The notes under the pieces: generated by a model
Told to the model about the DNA's origin: nothing
The model's input: the letters and a program-made list of their open reading frames with translations, nothing else
Database searches by the model: none
Program-made: the position numbers and the translations under genes
Shown here: positions 42,801-49,871 of the stretch, piece by piece
Layout: each line of letters starts with the position of its first letter
Position numbering within the stretch: the stretch's first letter is position 1
NCBI RefSeq assembly: GCF_900107045.1
Contig: NZ_FNON01000015.1
Span: 62,001-126,000 of the forward strand
DNA from: Amycolatopsis xylanica
GTDB taxonomy: Bacteria; Actinomycetota; Actinomycetes; Mycobacteriales; Pseudonocardiaceae
Direction of reading: 5' to 3'
Length of the DNA stretch: 64,000 nucleotides

Positions 42801-42973
42801 TGGGCGCGGCCGTCAGCCTGCGTGGGGCGAGCATCGCGGGCGACCCGGATGTGGCGCGGGTGCGTGCCGGGGCGGTCGCTCAGCTGGGGGTCGAGGACTT
42901 CGAGCGGTCTTACGAGGTCGGGCACGGCCTGCCGACGACGAAGGCGCTGACGATCGCGGGTCTCACGAGCTAG
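39833..42973 (+). CDS. SARP-type regulator with BTAD, AAA/NB-ARC and TPR domains
   Basis: 1046 residues. An OmpR-like winged helix (1-90, MRFGVLGPTEVL...) and BTAD domain (~95-240) form the SARP module. An STAND-type ATPase follows with Walker A GPGGTGKT (287-294), Walker B LLVFDNCEH and the ATSREPLG sensor. The C-terminal ~450 residues are TPR-like repeats. AfsR-like proteins of this layout activate neighbouring secondary-metabolism genes. It is divergent from the amino-sugar operon (122 bp between starts), which is one possible target. Its stop shares CTAG with that of the convergent XRE gene. Confidence 0.93.
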   Translation: MRFGVLGPTEVLTQSGDRIAVGGPRVRTLLALLVLDAGRVVSPERLIDGMYGEYPPDGVANALQSQVSRLRQALKAAGNVVEFSAAGYRLAADRDNVDAHRFERLAEEGRRALKAADHAKAAETLREALALWRGQPFADIADAPFVEPQIARLTELKLTATEDRIEAELTLGQHRDLVAELQEIVAANPLRERPRAQLMRALHGSGRQADALAAYDDARRTLADELGADPGPELAEAHLLVLRGEPEAPAAVENVLPAQFTSFVGRDEELRRVGELLERGRLVTLTGPGGTGKTRLAIEAASKARSVGFVELAPLASGADVPQAVLATLGLREAAFAIPPQGGNAPHQPTERLVAALAERSMLLVFDNCEHVIDAIAQLAARLLATCPGLRILATSREPLGITGELIAPVPRLAVSPPGTPAEAALGYPAVRLFADRASAGRADFTVTDETIGDVQRICAALDGLPLAIELAAARVRSLPLGEIAVRLDDRFQLLSRGSRTAVPRHRTLRAAVEWSWELLDAEEQQLARRLTVFSGGATLEAAEEIVGVPDTVDVLTGLVDKSLVEVNGDRYRMLETIRAFCTEKLVEHGEAEDLRGAHAEYFLKLAQTADPYLRTGEQLIWLSRLDADYENILAALRWSTESQTDLALRLVSSLCRYWWMRGRRFEGAMLSIELAKRVGPVPPADLREEFLLCVLSAMTGMHDYEPLREHIAVVEAYGQEPPWIPKQPMLTMLQAVVVGPPEEGSPLHEWEIELILGSDDWSRALVSMGTGLRAQMAGEIAKAERCLAEGLVKFRAVGDRWGMSMSLDHLAEIVAWRGDSDRALNLMNEALDLLREIGATDDTAELLVRRGEVRARFEDVDGAQADFTLAIDLARRTGLPETRAAGRLGLAELARLSGDLPSARSLGEQVLAECPTGGFTADDVRSRTYISLGRVAEAEGNFLEATAHERKALESPYTRRNRMVAASAVEAVAGAMLLDGNAEHAALLLGAAVSLRGASIAGDPDVARVRAGAVAQLGVEDFERSYEVGHGLPTTKALTIAGLTS

Positions 42974-44013
42974 ACGACCTGAAGTCGCCTTGTCGCTTGA
43001 CTGAACGGGTTGTCGGGACAGTCCTCGGCAAAACCCGCCAGGTCCGCGATCTCATGATCGGTGAGTCCCTTGGCCCGAAGAGCCTCACCGATCGCAGCGA
43101 CGAGCTGCGGCGTCTCCGGCGCGAGATGCTCGCTGTCGGGCTCAGAAGTCTTCCAGCCCCTGGCGTTCATGGCCTTGTAGAAACTGGTTCGTTCGGCTGT
43201 CGACACTCGCTCAAGCGTGTAAGCGCGCTCGAAGAGTGCCTGCATCGAAACTCCCCACACCCGCTTCAGATCGCGCAGCCTGCCCAGTGTCGCCGGGAGC
43301 AGGTCAGGTTTGATGACGTGAGCGGGCATCAAGAATTCGGCGGCGAATTCGTTGGCTTCGCGCTCCGGATCCTCCGTCGCGACTCCGTTATGCAGCACCA
43401 AATGGCCGAGTTCATGAGCCAAGGTCAGCCTCTTGCGATCGACCGGTGCGGCGCTGTTGATCAAAAGCACCGGGTGGTCCCCGATCCACTGTGACAGGCC
43501 GTCGATCCTCGAAGTCCCGAAATCCTCTTCCAAGACGATGCAGCCTGCCGACTCGAGCCAGCGGGTCACCTGCCGCACCGGCCCGATCGGCAGGCGCCAT
43601 TGGGCGCGCACCATCAACGCGGCTTGGCTGGGCGTCGTATCGATGGGATCGAACGTGGGAACCGTCTGTTCGGCGCGCATCGAGACTTCCTCGAACAGCA
43701 CTGACAGGTGCAACCGGTAGGTGTTGAGCTTCGCTTCCAGCCTCCGCCACGCCGACGCCTTGGTCGTTCGCTGCCGCCTCATGTGCGCATCCACCGCAAG
43801 CGCACCACGAACAGCGTGGTCGCGGAGAAGGAACCGCCGCGAGACACCCAGCGCCTTCGCGAACCGCTCAAGCACGTCGTCGTCCGGCATGCGCTGGTCG
43901 TTCTCGTACCGAGACAACGCGGCCTGTGTCACGTCAGCCTGAACACACAGGTCAGCCTGAGTCAGGCCACGAGCGCGGCGAAGTGTTTCCAGCACGTCGC
44001 CTATACCTGTCAT
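42970..44013 (-). CDS. XRE-family regulator fused to ImmA/IrrE metallopeptidase
   Basis: 347 residues from ATG 44013, with GAGGAAG upstream. The N-terminal helix-turn-helix is LTQADLCVQADVTQAALSRYE; the C-terminal half holds the zinc-protease motif LAHELGHLVLH with a downstream glutamate-rich helix (REANEFAAEFLMP). Such fusions bind DNA and are inactivated or cleave partners after damage or phage signals. Its start overlaps the stop of the 201-residue partner gene (ATGA). A toxin-antitoxin-like or phage-response switch is likely, not proven. Confidence 0.9.
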   Translation of the reverse strand: MTGIGDVLETLRRARGLTQADLCVQADVTQAALSRYENDQRMPDDDVLERFAKALGVSRRFLLRDHAVRGALAVDAHMRRQRTTKASAWRRLEAKLNTYRLHLSVLFEEVSMRAEQTVPTFDPIDTTPSQAALMVRAQWRLPIGPVRQVTRWLESAGCIVLEEDFGTSRIDGLSQWIGDHPVLLINSAAPVDRKRLTLAHELGHLVLHNGVATEDPEREANEFAAEFLMPAHVIKPDLLPATLGRLRDLKRVWGVSMQALFERAYTLERVSTAERTSFYKAMNARGWKTSEPDSEHLAPETPQLVAAIGEALRAKGLTDHEIADLAGFAEDCPDNPFSQATRRLQVV

Positions 44014-44615
44014 GTAGCTTCCTCTTCGTCCTGTGCCACCGCCTCGTACAGGTCGATCTGCGGTAGCGACGGGTCGACCGGGGTCCACGTTATGGCAGTG
44101 CCGGCCATGCCGGGCGCCGCGTCGACCTCGACAGCCCAAATCGCGTCGGAATCCAGTCCATCGCGCAACGAGATGATCGTACTGCCGATCTGACGCTCCT
44201 CAGGGTCCCAGCGATAGCCGAACCCCAACCGAACTTCCTCCATTCCCTCCAAGGTGTCCGACTGCGCCCAGAAAGCCAGCGCGGCCTTGGTCGCGTAAGA
44301 ACGAATACGATCCCGCATGGTGTGGCGCTTCACCCTGGCGCGGTACCGCATACCTACGGCTACCTCACGCGTGACCCCCTGGTCGGCCAGCTCAACGGAG
44401 TCGACATCGGAGAGCGCCCTCCTCAGATGCGCCCACAGTCGGTCGTGGATCCAGTTCGACAAACCGCGATCACTGCTGTCCGCGACCCACGCTGGAAAGA
44501 CCTCGCGGTACTCAGCCAGATCAGACCGAGTCGCCTTGGTCGCGTCCACCAACGCGGTCACGACCTTGTCGCCCAAGTCCTGAAGAACGTCATCTGCCGC
44601 TGGGTATGAAAACAT
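44010..44615 (-). CDS. Unknown partner of the XRE/ImmA protein
   Basis: 201-residue soluble protein, no membrane segment. The first half is helical with several Trp/Arg (WIHDRLWAHLRRAL), the second half is strand-rich (VRLGFGYRWDPEERQIG, GTAITWTPVDPSLP). I do not recognise a family. It is translated from an ATG that directly follows a TATATT box, so the message may be leaderless, and it overlaps the XRE/ImmA gene by four bases. Partner, toxin or substrate of the metallopeptidase are all possible. Confidence 0.7.
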   Translation of the reverse strand: MFSYPAADDVLQDLGDKVVTALVDATKATRSDLAEYREVFPAWVADSSDRGLSNWIHDRLWAHLRRALSDVDSVELADQGVTREVAVGMRYRARVKRHTMRDRIRSYATKAALAFWAQSDTLEGMEEVRLGFGYRWDPEERQIGSTIISLRDGLDSDAIWAVEVDAAPGMAGTAITWTPVDPSLPQIDLYEAVAQDEEEAT

Positions 44616-44640
44616 ACCAGAAAATATACCGGCCTAGGCC
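44616..44640 (-). promoter_or_regulatory. Leaderless promoter and palindromic operator for the XRE operon
   Basis: Read on the - strand: the 10-base perfect palindrome GGCCTAGGCC (44631-44640), then TATATT (44623-44628) as -10, then ATG at 44615 about eight bases on. The palindrome lies where an XRE autoregulator would block RNA polymerase. Confidence 0.45.
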
Positions 44641-44707
44641 AGTCGGATCCAGTGATGTCACCCTTCCGAGTCACCCGGCAAACCGGCTCGCTGACGATCT
44701 TAAACTG

Positions 44708-44725
44708 TTGTCTTAGACAATTGTC
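44708..44725. promoter_or_regulatory. TTGTC/GACAA operator upstream of MFS exporter
   Basis: TTGTCTTAGACAATTGTC holds three half-sites: the palindrome TTGTC-TTA-GACAA (44708-44720) overlaps GACAATTGTC (44716-44725). It lies 48 bases before the exporter's ATG, typical of MarR/TetR-type control, though no such regulator gene is adjacent. Confidence 0.5.
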
Positions 44726-44772
44726 AGCATTTGGTGCGTGGACGGTCAGCGTGACCGGCAACACTCCTCACC

Positions 44773-46323
44773 ATGACGAATCCAACGCTCAGCAGCGCCC
44801 GCAAGTGGGGCACCCTGGTCATCTGCTGCCTCGCCCAGCTGCTCATCGCGCTGGACATGACGGTGCTGCACTTGGCCATCCCCGCCATCTCGGGCTCGCT
44901 CAAACCGTCCGCCACCCAGGTCCTCTGGATCGCCGACATGTACGGCTTCGCACTCGCGGGCCTGCTCATCACCATGGGCAACATCGGTGACCGGATCGGC
45001 CGCAAGAAGCTTCTGCTCATCGGCTCGGCCGTGTTCGGCATCGCCTCGGTGCTGACCGCGTACGCCAACGGGCCCGAGATGCTGATCGGCGCCCGTGCGC
45101 TGCTCGGGGTCGCCGGCGCGACGCTCATGCCGTCGACGCTCTCGCTCATCCGCAACGTCTTCACCGACCCGAAGGAGCGCACCGGCGCGATCGGGGCGTG
45201 GAGTGGGGTGGCCGTGCTGGGGATCGGCTTCGGGCCGGTCATCGCCGGAACCCTGCTGGCACACTTCTGGTGGGGCTCGGTCTTCCTGATCAACGTGCCC
45301 GTCGTGCTCGTGCTGCTGATCGCAGGCTTCTTCGTGCTGCCGGAGTCGCGTAACCCGAACCCCGGCAGGCTGGACGCGCTCAGCGTGCTGCTGTCGGTCG
45401 CGGGGATGCTCGGCGTCGTCTACACGATCAAGGAGATCGCGGCGAGCGGGTTCAAGCACACCGACGTGATCGTGGCCGCGGTCGTCGGCGTCGTCTCGCT
45501 GGTGCTGTTCGTGCACCGGCAGGGCAAGCTCGACGAGCCGCTGATCGACGTGAAGCTGTTCGCCCAGCGTGCCTTCAGCGCGACGATCGGCACCACCGTG
45601 GTCGCCATGTTCGTGCAGCTGGCCCTGTCGCTGGCGCTGGCGCAGTACTTCCAGCTGGTCGTCGGCTGGTCGCCGCTGAAGTCCGGACTGGCAGGCCTGC
45701 CCGGCATGCTGGGCGCGCTGACCGGTGGCACGCTCGCCGGTGTCTTCGTCAGCAAGTTCGGCCGCCGCGCCACCGTGATGCTCGGCTGCGTGCTGTCGTC
45801 GACGAGCTTCGTGCTGCTGGCGCAGACCAAGGTCGACGTGAACTACCCGTACCTGGTGCTGTGCGTGGTGCTGTGCGGCTTCGGTGTCGCGATGATGCTG
45901 ACGGTCGCCACGGACACCGTGCTCGGCGTGGTCCCGAAGGAGCGGGCCGGTGCCGCGTCGGCGATCTCCGAGACCGCCAACGAGCTCGGCGGCGCGCTGG
46001 GCATCGCGATCCTCGGCAGCGTGCTCGGTGCGATGTACCGGACGAACCTGCAGCTGCCGGCCGACCTGCCCGGGAACGTGGTGGAGCCGATCAAGGAGAA
46101 CATCGGCGCCGCCGTGGCCACCGCCTCGCAGCTGCCGGGTGACCTGGGCACGCTGATCGTCAACACCGCTCGCCACGCCTATGTCGACAGCCTCGGGATC
46201 ACCTTCTACGCCTGCGCAGGCTTGATGGCGGCGCTCGCGGTCAGCGTGTGGTTCACGATGCGCGGGGTCCCCAAGGTCATCGAGACCGAAGAGGACGCGG
46301 TCCCGGAGCCGGTCACCGCGTGA
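44773..46323 (+). CDS. DHA2-family MFS drug exporter
   Basis: 516 residues with 14 predicted membrane helices. Motif A is GNIGDRIGRKKLLLIG, motif B/C region GARALLGVAGATLMPSTLSL and GVAVLGIGFGPVIAG, as in EmrB/QacA-type antiporters. Exports hydrophobic or cationic compounds using the proton gradient. Preceded by a compound TTGTC operator at 44708-44725. Followed after 21 bases by the LhgO gene on the same strand. Substrate unknown. Confidence 0.93.
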   Translation: MTNPTLSSARKWGTLVICCLAQLLIALDMTVLHLAIPAISGSLKPSATQVLWIADMYGFALAGLLITMGNIGDRIGRKKLLLIGSAVFGIASVLTAYANGPEMLIGARALLGVAGATLMPSTLSLIRNVFTDPKERTGAIGAWSGVAVLGIGFGPVIAGTLLAHFWWGSVFLINVPVVLVLLIAGFFVLPESRNPNPGRLDALSVLLSVAGMLGVVYTIKEIAASGFKHTDVIVAAVVGVVSLVLFVHRQGKLDEPLIDVKLFAQRAFSATIGTTVVAMFVQLALSLALAQYFQLVVGWSPLKSGLAGLPGMLGALTGGTLAGVFVSKFGRRATVMLGCVLSSTSFVLLAQTKVDVNYPYLVLCVVLCGFGVAMMLTVATDTVLGVVPKERAGAASAISETANELGGALGIAILGSVLGAMYRTNLQLPADLPGNVVEPIKENIGAAVATASQLPGDLGTLIVNTARHAYVDSLGITFYACAGLMAALAVSVWFTMRGVPKVIETEEDAVPEPVTA

Positions 46324-46344
46324 GCACGCGTAATCTGATCGATC

Positions 46345-47532
46345 GTGCGTAGCGCAAGTGATGTCGTGGTGATCGGCGGCGGGATACTCGGACTGGCCGT
46401 GGCCTGGGAACTGACCAGGCGCGGCACGGACGTGACCGTGCTGGAGAAGGAAGACCACTGGGCGGCCCACCAGACCGGGCACAACTCGAACGTGGTCCAC
46501 GCCGGGCTGTACTACAAGCCCGGCTCCTTCAAGGCCAGGATGTCCACCGCGGGCAACCGATCCATAGTGGACTTCGCCAGGCTCTACGGGGTTCCGGTCG
46601 AGGTTTGCGGAAAGCTCGTCGTCGCCACCAGCGACGACGAGCTTCCTGCGTTGCAGGTGCTGGCGGACCGCGCGGAAGCCAACGGCGTGCCCGCGAAGCT
46701 GATCTCGCCGAGCGAGGCTCGCGCGTACGAGCCCGAGGTCTCCTGTGTCGGGGCGCTGCGGGTGGAGTCCACCGGCATCATCGACTTCCCCGCCGTCTGC
46801 GCCGCGCTGGTCCGGCTGCTCGACGAGACCGGCGCCGACCTGCGGCTGAGCACCCCCGCGCTCGCCATCCGGTCGACCGACCGCGGGGTCGAGGTGGCCA
46901 CGGGTGACGACGTGATCCGCGCCGACGCGCTGGTCAACTGCGCGGGCCTGCAGTCGGACCGGGTCGCCAGGCTCGCCGGGCTGACCCCGTCCGCGCGGAT
47001 CGTGCCGTTCCGCGGCGAGTACTACGAACTCAAGCCGGAGCGCCGGAACCTGGTGCGCGGCCTCATCTATCCGGTGCCCAACGCGTCGCTGCCGTTCCTC
47101 GGCGTCCACCTCACCCGCATGCTCGACGGCAGTGTGCACGCCGGCCCGAACGCGGTGCTCGCGCTGAGCCGTGAGGGCTACGGCTGGGGCGACATCTCCG
47201 CGAAGGACCTCGCCGAGGTCGCGCGTTTCCCCGGGCTTTGGCGGCTGGCGCGCAAGTACGCCTACCCGACCGGGCTCGACGAGGTGCGCCGCTCGTTCTC
47301 GAAGAAGCGCTTCGCGAAGAGTCTCGCCCGGCTCGTGCCCGCCGTGCAGCCGGAGGACATCGTGCGCCACGGCTCCGGCGTGCGTGCGCAGGCGCTGCTG
47401 CCGAACGGCGCGCTCGTCGACGACTTCCTCATCGAGACGGCGCCGCACCAGGTGCACGTGCTCAACGCGCCGTCACCGGCCGCGACGAGCGCGCTGGAGA
47501 TCGCGAAGCACGTCGCCGATCAGGTCGCTTAG
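46345..47532 (+). CDS. lhgO: L-2-hydroxyglutarate oxidase
   Basis: 395-residue FAD-dependent DAO-family oxidoreductase. FAD motif VVVIGGGILGLAVAWEL, then HQTGHNSNVVHAGLYYKPGS, a signature of LhgO/L2HGDH, and C-terminal VRHGSGVRAQAL. Oxidises L-2-hydroxyglutarate to 2-oxoglutarate, a metabolite-repair reaction, with electrons passed to quinone or oxygen. GTG start 46345. The stop shares TTAG with that of the convergent lipoprotein gene. No metabolic link with its neighbours is obvious. Confidence 0.92.
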   Translation: MRSASDVVVIGGGILGLAVAWELTRRGTDVTVLEKEDHWAAHQTGHNSNVVHAGLYYKPGSFKARMSTAGNRSIVDFARLYGVPVEVCGKLVVATSDDELPALQVLADRAEANGVPAKLISPSEARAYEPEVSCVGALRVESTGIIDFPAVCAALVRLLDETGADLRLSTPALAIRSTDRGVEVATGDDVIRADALVNCAGLQSDRVARLAGLTPSARIVPFRGEYYELKPERRNLVRGLIYPVPNASLPFLGVHLTRMLDGSVHAGPNAVLALSREGYGWGDISAKDLAEVARFPGLWRLARKYAYPTGLDEVRRSFSKKRFAKSLARLVPAVQPEDIVRHGSGVRAQALLPNGALVDDFLIETAPHQVHVLNAPSPAATSALEIAKHVADQVA

Positions 47533-48515
47533 CTCGGCAGATTCGGGGTGACGACGGGGATCGCGGCCTTGACCAGGTCGCAGATCTTGGCCTTGTCGTC
47601 GAGGTATCCGCTGGTGAGCATCACCGACGAGGTCGGGCTGACCTCGAGCGAGGCGTAGCAGCTGACGCCGTCCTCGCCGGGGTCGGAGAAGAGGGTCCAC
47701 TTCTTGCCGCCCGCGTCGACCGCCTCGCCGCCCTTGTCGAGATACGGCCATTCCTTGGCGGGCTTCGTGAGCCCGAACCAAAGATCGAGCGGCTTCTGCT
47801 TGCGATCGCCGTCGGTGTCCGGCCACTCGCAGCCCGGCTGCTCCGGCTTGGTCTTGCCGAGCTCTTCCATGCCAGCCGAGGTGAGCCCGAGCGCCGTGAG
47901 CTGATCCGGCTTGAGCATGTCGCACGCCTTGACATTGGCGAGCGGGCTCGGCGGCGCGGATGCCGAAGTCGAAGGACTCGGCAAGGACGTGACAGGCGTG
48001 CCGCCCAGGTGCGACGAGACCAGTGGCGCGGCGGCCTTGGCGACGTCGCAGGACTTCTCCGGCGCCGTGAGGTTGGTGCCGAGCAGTTCGACGAAACCGC
48101 CTTCGGTCCTGGTCATCAGCGAGCAGAACGCGTCGCCGAACGGGTTCTTGTAGTGCGTCCACTTCAGGCCGCCGAACTGGAGCTCCTCGGCGACCTGGGC
48201 GCCGTTGTAGTACTGGTCAACGGTGATGTCCACGCTCCAGGTCACGGTCACGCCGTCGGACGTGCCGTTGGGGCCCTTGAAGTCGCAGCTGGGCGGCAGC
48301 TTGCGTGCCTTGTCGGCCTTCGTGAACTTGCCCTGCGGACTGACGCCCACCGCCTTCGCCTGCTCGGCCGTCAGCAGCGAGCAGGGATCCGTGACCTGTT
48401 CGATCGGGCCCTGGCCCGGCTTCGGCTTCGCGGAACCGACGACCGTGGTGGTGCAGGCCGCCAAAAGCGTCAGTCCCGCGAGTGCCGCTGCCAGCTTGAT
48501 CTTCACGCGATGCAC
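47529..48515 (-). CDS. Lipoprotein with two DUF3558-like domains
   Basis: 328 residues. Signal peptide with lipobox LTLLAACT. Two similar halves joined by a Pro/Ser-rich linker (~185-200): each has a DPCSLL/KACDML opening, an AVG/ALG turn, a second cysteine (PPSCDF, QPGCEW), a third (AFCSL, VSCYA) and a closing CDVAKAA/CDLVKAA helix. This tandem DUF3558 arrangement is longer than the single-domain protein at 1155-1718. Anchored outside the membrane; function unknown. 16 bp downstream of serS on the same strand. Confidence 0.85.
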   Translation of the reverse strand: MHRVKIKLAAALAGLTLLAACTTTVVGSAKPKPGQGPIEQVTDPCSLLTAEQAKAVGVSPQGKFTKADKARKLPPSCDFKGPNGTSDGVTVTWSVDITVDQYYNGAQVAEELQFGGLKWTHYKNPFGDAFCSLMTRTEGGFVELLGTNLTAPEKSCDVAKAAAPLVSSHLGGTPVTSLPSPSTSASAPPSPLANVKACDMLKPDQLTALGLTSAGMEELGKTKPEQPGCEWPDTDGDRKQKPLDLWFGLTKPAKEWPYLDKGGEAVDAGGKKWTLFSDPGEDGVSCYASLEVSPTSSVMLTSGYLDDKAKICDLVKAAIPVVTPNLPS

Positions 48516-48531
48516 CCTAACGCAGTAACGC

Positions 48532-49797
48532 TTAACGCACTGGCGAAAGGATTTCTTTGCCGCCGATGAACGGGCGCAGCGCCTCCGGCACGCGCACGGA
48601 ACCGTCTTCCTGCTGGTGGTTCTCGAGGATCGCGACGATCCAGCGGGTGGTCGCCAGCGTGCCGTTGAGCGTCGCGACGGTCTGCGGCTTGCCGTTCTCG
48701 TCGCGGTAGCGGATGCCGAGCCTGCGTGCCTGGAACGTGGTGCAGTTCGAGGTCGAGGTCAGCTCGCGGTACGCGTCCTGCGTCGGGATCCACGCCTCGC
48801 TGTCGTACTTGCGCGAGGCCGAGGTGCCGAGGTCGCCTGCCGCCGTGTCGATGATCCGGTAGGGCACCTCGATCTTGGCGAGCATCTGCTCTTCCCAGTC
48901 GAGCAGCCGGGCGTGCTCCGCCTCAGCGTCCTCCGGCTTGGCGTAGACGAACATCTCGACCTTGTCGAACTGGTGCACGCGGATGATGCCGCGGGTGTCC
49001 TTGCCGTACGAACCGGCTTCGCGGCGGTAGCAGGACGACCAGCCCGCGTACCGCATCGGACCATCCTTGAGGTCCAGGATCTCGTCGGCGTGGAACCCGG
49101 CGAGCGGCACCTCCGACGTGCCGACCAGGTACAGGTCGTCGTCACGCAGGCTGTACACCTCCGACGCGTGCGCGCCGAGGAAACCGGTGCCTGCCATGAT
49201 CTCCGGCCGCACCAGCGACGGGGTGATCATCGGGACGAAGCCGTTCTCGACGGCCTGCGCGACGGCCATGTTCAGCAGCCCGAGCTGCAGCTGGGCGCCG
49301 ATGCCGGTGAGGAAGTAGAACCGCGAGCCCGACACCTTGGCGCCGCGCTCCATGTCGACGGCCTTGAGGCCTTCCATGAGCTCGAGGTGATCGCGCGGGG
49401 TGAAGTCGAACTTCGTCGGCTCGCCGACGGTCTTGAGGACCACGTAGTCGTCCTCGCCGCCTTCGGGCACGTCGAGGTGAACGAGGTTCGGCACCAGGCG
49501 GTGCAGCGCCTCGAACTCCTCGGACGCCTGCGTCTGCTCGGCCTCTGCGGCCTTGACCTGCGCGGAAAGCTCCTTGCCCTTGGCCAGCAGCGCCTCGCGC
49601 TCCTCCCCCTTGGACTTGCCGACGAGCTTGCCCAGCGACCGTTGCTCGGCGCGCAGCTTGTCGGCGGACGCGATCGCGGACCGCCGCTTGGTGTCGAGGG
49701 AGAGCAGCTTGTCGACCACTCCCTCGTCCTCACCACGCGCGCGCTGCGAGGCGCGCACGGCATCCGGGTCTTCGCGCAGAGTCCTGGGGTCAATCAC
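48532..49797 (-). CDS. serS: Seryl-tRNA synthetase
   Basis: 421-residue class II aminoacyl-tRNA synthetase. An N-terminal coiled-coil arm (~30-105) binds the long variable arm of tRNA-Ser. The catalytic core shows motif 1 (ENGFVPMITPSLVRPE), motif 2 (YAGWSSCYRREAGSYGKDT, in part) and motif 3 (NGTLATTRWIVAILE). GTG 49797 (VIDPRTLRED) is chosen because the protein family begins there; the open frame to 49938 reads through a hairpin repeat. Synteny with Rv3834c. Confidence 0.97.
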   Translation of the reverse strand: MIDPRTLREDPDAVRASQRARGEDEGVVDKLLSLDTKRRSAIASADKLRAEQRSLGKLVGKSKGEEREALLAKGKELSAQVKAAEAEQTQASEEFEALHRLVPNLVHLDVPEGGEDDYVVLKTVGEPTKFDFTPRDHLELMEGLKAVDMERGAKVSGSRFYFLTGIGAQLQLGLLNMAVAQAVENGFVPMITPSLVRPEIMAGTGFLGAHASEVYSLRDDDLYLVGTSEVPLAGFHADEILDLKDGPMRYAGWSSCYRREAGSYGKDTRGIIRVHQFDKVEMFVYAKPEDAEAEHARLLDWEEQMLAKIEVPYRIIDTAAGDLGTSASRKYDSEAWIPTQDAYRELTSTSNCTTFQARRLGIRYRDENGKPQTVATLNGTLATTRWIVAILENHQQEDGSVRVPEALRPFIGGKEILSPVR

Positions 49798-49814
49798 GCG
49801 GGCTAGGTTACTCG

Positions 49815-49871
49815 GGGATAAAGCGGGCTTTATCCCGGGCGCTTTCCCCGGGATAAAGCCCGCTTTATCCC
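49815..49871. repeat. GGGATAAAGC-type inverted repeat, copy 2
   Basis: 25-bp perfect arms (49815-49839 and 49847-49871) with a 7-base loop. Each arm is itself nearly palindromic (GGGATAAAGC-G-GCTTTATCCC), so a cruciform is possible. It supplies the TAA stop (49865-49867, - strand) of the haloalkane dehalogenase gene and lies just upstream of serS. Confidence 0.85.

Noticed and set aside
44746..47457. 903-codon - strand frame opposite the MFS exporter and lhgO
   Set aside because: Antisense to two well-supported genes; His/Arg/Asp-rich translation without any fold-like pattern.
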